DNA from: Nephromyces sp. MM_2019 | Lineage: Eukaryota > Apicomplexa > Aconoidasida > Nephromycida | Assembly: GCA_015657535.1 (NCBI GenBank) | Contig: JADHZB010000616.1 | Span: forward strand, 1-45,653 | Direction of reading: 5' to 3' | Length of the DNA stretch: 45,653 nucleotides | Shown: in pieces, positions 38,549 to 45,653 of the stretch | Numbering within the stretch: position 1 is the first letter of the stretch | Layout: every line of letters begins with the position of its first letter | Translations under genes and position numbers: made by a program | Notes under the pieces: model-generated | Databases searched by the model: none | The model's input: the letters and a program-made list of their open reading frames with translations, nothing else | Told to the model about the DNA's origin: nothing

Positions 38549-39150
38549 CAAGCTTCTAATTTGGATGCTAGAGCCCGAATGGATGATGCTTTATGCAATA
38601 CCATATAAGTTGCTGCTAGTAATCCAAATGGTTAGCGCGGTAAAAGCAATTTTAGCTAATCAATATAATTATTTGAATGCTCTAAATGAGAGAGTATAAT
38701 TGACTTCATTAGAAGCTGTATTTTCAGTTTGAAATCTTAAATTTAGGCATATTTTGTTTGACTCGCATAAGTTCCAGCGATTGGCTCAGAATCATAATTT
38801 CTTCATAGTCAAAATTAACTTTTCTTGAAACACGCTTAATCCCCCAGCTAGATTATTTTACTTAAAGCACTTGTGCATTAAAGATATTTGAGATCATTGG
38901 AAGTATCATTAACAATCATGAAGATTACATGAAAGATTGTTTTTTGGTATAAATAATATGGGAGTTATTTGGAAAATTTTTCTGGAAAAGAAGCTCGATG
39001 ATCTTGTTCAAAAGTTTTTCCTTTTTTTGGCTATTTTGATCCCTTTGGATTTCTCACTCCTACAGACAAAGAATTATTGCCTTTCAATAAAACTTTGAGC
39101 TCTTTTGATAACTTTATGAATAATATAGACTTTAATGATCACGGATAAAC
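38549..39150 (+). pseudogene. Decayed coding remnant, probably retroelement gag-like
   Basis: Directly after the peptidase stop, one frame reads ASNLDARARMDDALCNTI, then meets TAA and TAG where Gln codons would fit. A shifted frame continues with AVKAILANQYNYLNALNERV and another TAA. Around 39010-39150 a further open stretch (FGYFDPFGF) appears. The regular, alanine-rich, helical character and the stops suggest an old coding sequence inactivated by point changes and small indels. The assignment to a retroelement gag rests on style and on the retroelement fragment 1.5 kb downstream. I cannot name the family. Confidence 0.35.
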
Positions 39151-40150
39151 AAATCAAGGTATTATAGTATTAAGGAATATATTATCGACACTAAATTCAT
39201 TATTGAAACAGTTGCTAAAAATAAAATAACTAAGTTGAATCACTATGTGGATATAATATCAATTCCATTTCCATACATATAACATTAAGAATTAACATTG
39301 GACAGCTAGACTAATCACCTTGCATGATAACCTTTTACATTCATCGACATATTGATTATTGCTTTTTTTAATTACATTCCTTATCTAATTGTACAACATT
39401 AATGCATTTCTCAAATTGGAATTGAATTTCTTATTAAAGTATACTTTCCAACTTATTTACTTTTTTTGGTTTATGTATTCGAATCGATCAGAATTTTTTT
39501 AACTATTTTTTAAGAAGTAAGTTAGATATTTCTAACGCAGTAACATACTTTTAATTAAACATTTTTTACTTTTATGTGTAATTAACAATTCCTTATTTTA
39601 CTCCAGAATAGAAGCAATTTACATAATTGAACTAATTTAAAATAATTTTGTGATAATTTTTATCACTCAATCAAGCGCGAGGACAAAATTTAAATAAGTT
39701 TAACATACTTAAACATTATAGCCTGAAATGAAATTGATACAAATATACACCATATACACTGTATTATATAAATAAAAAATCAACATTTGTTTTGGTGATT
39801 TCAATAATTTGATATTAAGTTCATCCCAACTAAATTCAAGCTGGTGATGTTCAAGCAAGCTAAATAATTGACATGTGTAACTTTCTAGAGTTGTGTTTCA
39901 TTTCTAGAATTTAATCCCAGATACCAAAACTACGTTACAATTTTATTTATTTCCTTCATTCAGAACTCTTGTTAACTTTGTTAAGAGTTCCATATATACC
40001 CATCAATTAATTTAAGCCGGAAAAATTGTCTATTCTCACAATGTAAAAATCAAGAATACATATAATTGACCAAATTTTTAAAACTTTATTTAAACTTAAC
40101 AAGTCACTTCTTTCAATTCATAATTATAAGCGTATTATCAAGCCAGATTA
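39151..40150. other. AT-rich spacer, no gene recognised
   Basis: No coding path or RNA gene recognised between the decayed remnant and the retroelement fragment. Base composition changes sharply at about 40190, where the retroelement begins. Confidence 0.55.
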
Positions 40151-41501
40151 AACTAATTTACTTTCCTACACGTTAGATATTAAAACTGTCAAATATCTTT
40201 CTTTTACCCTTGTTTCTTGTCCCTCAAAGTGGGCGACCAAACATTCTATTCATGATTCTTTTATACGATTTGAGAAGCTTCCCTCTTATAAAAAGGCATT
40301 TCTACGGCAATGGAATAATGACCGATTAGCAAAAGGGTGGTCCAGGCCTATTTCATATTCTGAAACAAAATTTTGTACACCCCATTTTGTAGTACCCAAA
40401 GGAAACACCTTTAGAGTGGTAGGAGATTTTAGGAGGCTCAATAAATATGTTAATAGTGATCCTTGTTATAATACCTATATACAACTTTTCCCTATACTCA
40501 TTACGACCTTTCCATATCGAAGAAAGATCGACTTAGCTAGTGCCTTTGATTCTATCCGAATCTATCCAGGGCAACAAGCCCTCTTCACGTATCCAATCGA
40601 TGACCAGCTCTTTGCTTACTGTAGTGGAGGTCAAGGATTTATTAATTTCCCTTCCTCCTTTGCACGCTATATGGTTTCAGTTATGAGGGAATTAAATGAT
40701 TCCTTTAATAACATAATTTTCGTTAACTACCAAGACGATATTTTTCTTTTCTCAAAAGAGAACAGGTTCCCTTCATTAGAGCGTATTTCTAGCATACTTA
40801 ATAAATATCATTTGAATGTGAACCTAGATAAGTCTTATACAGAAAATTCATACTTAGGTTTCAATGTCACCAATGACGTTATTAGTTACGATAGGTTTAA
40901 ATTCGGTGACTTAGATACAGTAGATTTTAAAACTTATATACAATCTCTTAGAGGATCTTTAGAGTACCCCTCATATCTTAACCCTGATCAATTAGGATTT
41001 AAAGAATTATTACATAAGACTAAGGATCGGTTAACGATTCCATCTTCGATTAGATTCGAAAGACCGATCTTGCCAATAGATTATTGGGCCTATGACGCTA
41101 GCCCTTTAGGATGGTTCCTAGGAGGTTATAGCCTTCGCTCGTCAACTCCCATCCTTTCATACAGCAAATACTTCCCACCGGAACATGCTTGGACTCGCTA
41201 TGTCCAGCTAAAAAGAGAGATTAAAGGATTCATCTCATCCCTTACTAAATTAATTCCTTTCTTGCTTTGTGCTAAAGCTACTGTTGTTACCGATTGTTCT
41301 ACACTGATTTATATCTACTATAAAGAACCATATAAACCCAGTAAAGGTCCCCTCTCTCAGCTCTGCACTACGCTGAATATGCTTGGCTCTAAATTAAAGA
41401 ACCTTATTACTTTAAGCTTCATTCCTGGGTGCCTTAATCCTGCTGATGCTCCTAGCAGAATTAATTCCACCTCTATCAAAGCTAAATACAATATCTCATG
41501 A
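40151..41501 (+). CDS. Reverse transcriptase and RNase H of a retroelement, 5'-truncated
   Basis: The frame is open from about 40151, with no clear start codon, to the TGA at 41499-41501. RT motifs in order: HFVVPKG, VGDFRRLN (motif 1), KIDLASAFDSI (catalytic Asp), GQGFINFPSSFARYM (motif 4), VNYQDDIFLF (catalytic DD at 40734-40739) and YLGFNVT. RNase H motifs follow: YDASPLGWFLGG (Asp at 41094), LKREIKGF (Glu), VVTDCS (Asp at 41292) and FIPGCLNPADAPSR near the end. The enzyme copies element RNA into DNA. No integrase or tyrosine recombinase follows. The closing PG-x2-NPAD-x2-SR motif occurs in both Ty3 and DIRS-type elements, so the family is unsettled. Catalytic residues look intact, but the start is missing. 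GC content is clearly higher than in the flanks. Confidence 0.88.
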
Positions 41502-41568
41502 CAATTTTAAGCCCCCCTATAAGAACAAAATAACAATATTAATAATAGCTTAATAACATGGCAGTGCA

Positions 41569-41619
41569 AGATCCATGATACAATAATAATATAATATAAA
41601 GCGTGAAGATCTATGATAC
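41569..41619 (+). repeat. Short direct repeat between RT/RNase H and the next ORF
   Basis: AGATCCATGATAC (41569-41581) and AGATCTATGATAC (41607-41619) flank 25 bases of AATAAT-rich DNA. They sit in the only non-coding gap of the retroelement fragment. They could be terminal or primer-related sequence where one element end meets another, but this is inference. Confidence 0.45.
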
Positions 41620-41634
41620 CCATCTCCCCTAGTA

Positions 41635-41991
41635 ATGCCTGAGCCCGACGTTACCTATGTTAAAACACGTAAGAAGATACGAAAAAACGGAGAACATTTA
41701 TCTAAAGAACAAATTGAAGAAGTGATATACGATCTAAAAAATAAGATATCCCTTGAGATAGAAGAACGCGTAATAAGTCGAGTAGTATTTGATTTGGAAG
41801 ACAGGCTCATCTCTAATCTAGAAGCTCGCCTTACCCAAAGACCTAATTTCATAAAAACATTGTGCCAAAATATTAAAGAGTCACTTAGCCTCACATACTG
41901 GCAGTCACGAGGCAGAAGCGACGATCCTCCAACGGCCCGATCGAGCCTCCTGAGAGAAAAAGAAGCTCACCCTCCCCGGCAAGAACAATAA
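41635..41991 (+). CDS. Retroelement coiled-coil ORF
   Basis: 118 residues from ATG 41635 to TAA. A charged heptad-like stretch (KEQIEEVIYDLKNKISLEIE, then VVFDLEDRLISNLEARL) predicts a coiled coil over roughly residues 20-65. A polar, basic tail (RGRSDDPP) follows. I recognise no named family. From about 41889 the frame of the next ORF is also open, so the last 100 bases are readable in two frames. This raises the possibility of a frameshift product. Elevated GC ties it to the retroelement. Confidence 0.6.
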   Translation: MPEPDVTYVKTRKKIRKNGEHLSKEQIEEVIYDLKNKISLEIEERVISRVVFDLEDRLISNLEARLTQRPNFIKTLCQNIKESLSLTYWQSRGRSDDPPTARSSLLREKEAHPPRQEQ

Positions 41992-42038
41992 GCTACAAGA
42001 CCTCATCCGAAGACGTCCTACTCTCCGAGGAAAGAATT

Positions 42039-42590
42039 ATGGATGATTTGAATCTCCTAGTTACTCAACTACAAGAGAAGTTTGCTTCATTAGAGTTAAG
42101 ATTCTCTAGAATCGAATCCCATCTGGACACAGTGGATGGAGAAAATTTACTCTTTCAAGGGGAATCTCTAGGCCAGTTCATAAACGAAATAGAGCATAGA
42201 ATCAGAACGGGACCGACGTTGGATCATTTGCAAGAAACGGTAAGAATATTACAAAACACACTTACAGGAAAGAGGACCCCTTCTCATTTCCTTGAGCTTA
42301 ATGCTTGTGTGTTCAAACTACCACCTGGGGAAGCCCTTAATGAAATTATCTCTTATATGAGAAGTGGGTTTGATACCTCCTATTGGAGAACCTTACGAAT
42401 AATTAAGAATAGAAATAAAGAAGAATTCATAACGCCAAACGCTGATTTGGCTAATTCAGTCCAAGAACTTATAAAACTTCAGGTTACCGAACAGAAGCGT
42501 CGTGATGAATATCGACGACGTGGGAGCTACCACCGACCTTGGCATAGGCCTGGGTCAGCTCCTTTTAAGACTGAAAAGAAAGAGCCCTGA
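42039..42590 (+). CDS. Gag-like protein of the retroelement
   Basis: 183 residues from ATG 42039. The N-terminus is helical (LLVTQLQEKFASLELRF), the middle has SGFDTSYWRTLRIIKNRN and the C-terminus is strongly basic (KRRDEYRRRGSYHRPWHRP), as in nucleic-acid-binding capsid proteins. There is no CCHC knuckle. The frame is open upstream to 41889 with a Ser/Pro/Arg-rich, RKR-containing sequence, so a longer product made by frameshift from the coiled-coil ORF is possible. Gag is inferred from position, basic tail and the overlapping next frame, not from a family match. Confidence 0.55.
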   Translation: MDDLNLLVTQLQEKFASLELRFSRIESHLDTVDGENLLFQGESLGQFINEIEHRIRTGPTLDHLQETVRILQNTLTGKRTPSHFLELNACVFKLPPGEALNEIISYMRSGFDTSYWRTLRIIKNRNKEEFITPNADLANSVQELIKLQVTEQKRRDEYRRRGSYHRPWHRPGSAPFKTEKKEP

Positions 42591-42846
42591 GCTCTTACGG
42601 GTTGTCTCCGCGGTTTCTCATAATGAGAACAAATATGGGTCATGGCTCCCCGAAAGAGCTGAAGAAAAGGCCGACTTGAGAGAGAAGTCGTTAAACTCTC
42701 TCCAACTCCTTACTGCATCTGAATTGGCCGCGCTAAAACGCCTAGCTGCAGCGAATTCGGAACCTATTCAGACTAAAGAATTCTTGCAACAAAAGTGTTT
42801 TTACATGCCTTTTCACCATAATCTTTACAACATGCTTTGGTGTTGA
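42502..42846 (+). CDS. Retroelement ORF overlapping gag in the +1 frame, truncated at its 3' side
   Basis: Overlaps the gag-like ORF by 89 bases in the +1 frame. The stretch from about 42590 to 42790 looks coding (ERAEEKADLREKSLNSLQ, then ASELAALKRLAAA). After about 42790 composition falls to the AT-rich background and the stop at 42844 is reached in what looks like host DNA. It may be the N-terminus of pol, cut off before the RT domain. No named domain. Confidence 0.5.
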   Translation: MMNIDDVGATTDLGIGLGQLLLRLKRKSPELLRVVSAVSHNENKYGSWLPERAEEKADLREKSLNSLQLLTASELAALKRLAAANSEPIQTKEFLQQKCFYMPFHHNLYNMLWC

Positions 42847-44164
42847 TTAAATTGTGAAATTTGTAATTCAAAATCAGAAGGAATGATTCAAGCGATCTTG
42901 GCTTGTTCGGATTGTTTTTATATATTGAAATCTTATGAGAAAAATGGCTACTTAGTGTTTATTTAAGTTATTTTTTTACTGAAACATTTCATAAATAGGA
43001 GAATGTCATATCAATTCGTAAACTATAATTAACTGGTGAGTGTGAGCTAAGTTTTAATCTAATAACATGCTTTCTCTCAAATTTACAAATTTCTAACGTA
43101 ATTCAGATCTTTTTCCTCAATCATATGTAATTTATTGAGTATACTTTTGATAGGTTTACAAGCATTCTGTAATACTTATTTACTGATTGAGCACATAAAA
43201 CTTTGTTCAATTCGACCTAATATATTTCAACATAAGATCTCTATCTTAAGCTCTGCCTTAAGCTGTTTTCTAAAATTTTACCGATCTCGAATGTTGAAAT
43301 TTTAGAGAGCAAGAAAAATCAAAGACGCTTGCTTAATAAGCGGTAATTTACAATTTAGAACTAATTCAATGAAAGCTAGCTAAAGATTTACACAAGTTTG
43401 AGTGAATATTGATAATAATATTTCACTTTCCATAAAAAAAAAATTGCGGCAGATATAGAATCAAACGAAATACTAATCAAGAGTTAAAGCTTCTAATCAA
43501 ATCAAATAGATTTTACCATTTCTTTTGTTTTATACTATTTACCTGATAAAAGGATTAAAATACTAATAATTCTTTTTTTTAACTTTACATGGAACTGAAT
43601 TTATATTGGTAAACATATTAATCAAAATGGACCATAAATTCTGTATCAAATACATAATAAGCAGCTTATCTCATTGTCATTATGAGAAAGTTACCCCTCC
43701 TTATTTTACAATAAATTATTTCAAATTGTACTTTGATTATATCTAAGCAAAGATAAAATTTTAAATTTTCTCCATGGGACATGATTCCAAGAATTTTTTA
43801 TATTTAAATACAAAAACAAATGTTACAATTAACCATCATAAATTATTACTTTTCAATTAAGTATTAAATTCAACCTTACATTACTCTTTCTAATTAAATG
43901 AAACTTTTTTAAAATTCATATCTAAATAAAACTTAAACAGTTTTGACATTAAGGTACAAAGCTTGAAGTTTTATTATTCTTTTTTCAACACCAATTTTAT
44001 GCACGATAACAGGCTCAATTATATTTCGAAATGATCATTTTGCATAACAGCCACAATTATTCAGCTAAGTGCTTTTTTTTCATGTTTACACAATTCGATA
44101 TGTTTTGAAATCTCAAATACATTATTTTTAATTATACTGCATCATATTTTTAAACACCACCCAG
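42847..44164. other. AT-rich spacer, probably holding the unseen first exon of the next gene
   Basis: No coding sequence recognised. The second peptidase gene enters at an acceptor (CACCCAG at 44158-44164), so a short start exon should lie in or before this stretch. I could not identify it. Confidence 0.5.
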
Positions 44165-45653
44165 ACTAAGACTATAGATGAGTATGCTGTGGAAAATAGA
44201 TCAAAATTCGAAAAATTATGCAAATCAGCATATGAGCCCTTTCAAAATATAAATTCAGCGCATCTAACCTTTCCAAGAGGATTCCCTAGCTACCATTATG
44301 CTACAGAACATGTAATTTGGGATAAACACATTTAGAATATATTTTGCTTGAACTTTTACTTTTAAACTTATTGAATCTCATTTATTTTTATATTGCTTTA
44401 GCTTTATCGTGGTGGACATTTATTTATATAATGTTTGCTCATCTAACGCAAATAATGCAAAATTTAGTTGGCCAACTGAACCAACATTTTCCCATATGGC
44501 ATCTTCCAAAAGTGGTGAATAATTAATTTTGTATTGTTTTATTAATATTGGTCAATTGTGTGCCTTACTCCTTATTTACATTTAAATTTGGAAAAATCAA
44601 TGATAATGAATATCATTAAGTTTTTATAACTCTTTTATCTTTCGAAAACACTTATAATAATTAGCATTTTATAAACGATTGAACTTTAGACATTGTGATC
44701 CAAATTTTTAAATTTATTTTATATTGATTTTACTATATTATTTATATGATCTTAAATATTATAACTTTATAAAATTTGATATATCTATTTTGATTTAAAA
44801 TAATTAGGAAGGTATTTGGCGTTTGCATTCAACCCAAAAAATTCGTCGGACTGTGCTAAATTGACTGTTTATGATACTCATAATTCGGCAACATGTTGTA
44901 AAATGGAAGTTGATAAGGAAATACACTCCCACTTTTGGGCTGAATCTAATAATTTTAAGTTTTCTCCGTGTGAGAAAAAGTAATTACTAATACATATTCG
45001 ATTTTTGTATTTAATTGCAAGCCATTTTATTTTTTTATATTTATAATTTTTTCTATTTGTTGTGAATTTACATTTATGACTTAGCTATTTAATTTTAGAT
45101 AATTCATTATATTTCACATTTTAATGATATATAGCTACAACATGCTCTTACACACTATCCCCTAAATCAATATTTTTGATATATATAATTTTGCTTAATT
45201 GGGTATCATAATATTATTATTTGTGGTTCAGGGTTTTATATTCAGCTGAAGTTAGTGGAACCTCTGCTTATAAGTCAAAGTTTTCTGAATATGAATATCG
45301 TGAGCATTTTGGTGAGGATTTTGAGGCTTTTACCACTTGTAAGGTATTTGTTACTGATTTCTCTACCAAGTCTACTTTTGCTGTGAAATCTTTTTCGGAA
45401 ACTCACACTTTTGGTGATGTAAGTATATTTTTGTATTTAATTTATATTAGCTGTTGATTATTAGTAAGCTTTGCTTATTTTATGTTTTAGATTTAATCTT
45501 TCTTGTTTGGAGTTTCTATATACTCAATTTATTATCTATTTTACTAATTTTATACAATATATTACTAGATCTGATTTATTAATTATAACTTTTGGGTTAG
45601 GTTGACTGGCTTCCTGATGGCAAGGGCTTTATGTGTACAGCCTATGAAACAAC
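44165..45653 (+). CDS. S9C peptidase, copy 2 (N-terminal propeller exons only, cut by window end)
   Basis: Exons seen: 44165-44311, 44402-44514, 44808-44979, 45232-45418 and 45601 to the window edge. They match copy 1 exon for exon: IDEYAVENRSKF with VEEYAQKNYTSF, AKFSWP-FSHMASS with SKFSWP-FTHMASS, LTVYDTHNS with IFVYDTQSN, YEYREHFGEDF with YEYNEFFGEDF and KGFMCTAYET with KGFMCTAYST. Intron positions and phases are the same, and the 172-bp exon has equal length in both, so this is a tandem duplicate. One junction fails: the AG at 44400-44401 gives an exon of 113 nt where copy 1 has 109, shifting the frame relative to the preceding phase-0 exon. The copy may therefore be a pseudogene, use an unusual acceptor, or carry a sequence error. 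The catalytic part lies beyond the window. Confidence 0.8.

Noticed and set aside
44344..44526. Open frame of 60 codons in the second peptidase copy
   Set aside because: It is in the wrong frame. The conserved FSWP and MASS residues are read in a different frame of the same stretch.

Overview
This window looks like AT-rich eukaryotic nuclear DNA. The genes carry many short GT-AG introns, the spacers between them are long and very AT-rich, and there are two kinds of retroelement. An early-diverging fungus, for example a Zoopagomycota/Harpellales-like lineage with low GC, is my best guess. It rests on the mix of genes (allantoicase, HDHD5/YKR070W-type HAD hydrolase, RAD51D-type recombinase paralog, S9C peptidase, chromovirus) and on intron density, not on a sequence search. 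All recognisable genes lie on the + strand. Most are split into exons too short to show up as long open frames. I rebuilt them by joining GT-AG sites, requiring the codon phase to be kept at every junction and the product to match the family.

Layout: 1-750, the 3' end of a decayed Ty3/gypsy chromovirus (end of integrase plus a chromodomain, with two in-frame stops). 1227-2527, two copies of a 126-bp repeat with a tRNA-like D-arm. 7639-8974, a seven-exon gene for a FYVE-related zinc-finger protein. 10830-20790, an allantoicase whose N-terminal exon is continuous, in frame, with about 2,000 codons of Ser/Asn/Thr/Pro/Gln-rich disordered protein. 22437-24432, a two-exon CECR5/HDHD5-type HAD hydrolase. 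25475-30071, a 14-exon RAD51D-like gene whose Walker A lysine is replaced. 32404-38548, a 17-exon prolyl-oligopeptidase-family (S9C, acylaminoacyl-peptidase-like) gene with an intact catalytic triad. 38549-39150, decayed coding remnants. 40151-42846, a more GC-rich retroelement fragment in the order RT/RNase H, coiled-coil ORF, gag-like ORF, start of another ORF. 44165-45653, the start of a second S9C gene with the same intron positions as the first, cut by the window end.

The genes do not form one pathway. The allantoicase belongs to purine (allantoate) catabolism, the S9C pair to peptide turnover, the RAD51D-like gene to recombinational repair and the FYVE-like gene to endosomal traffic. 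The two S9C genes are tandem duplicates, and the retroelement fragment sits between them. The observations most worth checking are the in-frame giant extension of the allantoicase, the RAD51D-like gene with a degenerate P-loop, and the permuted-looking retroelement with three overlapping reading frames and no visible integrase or recombinase.
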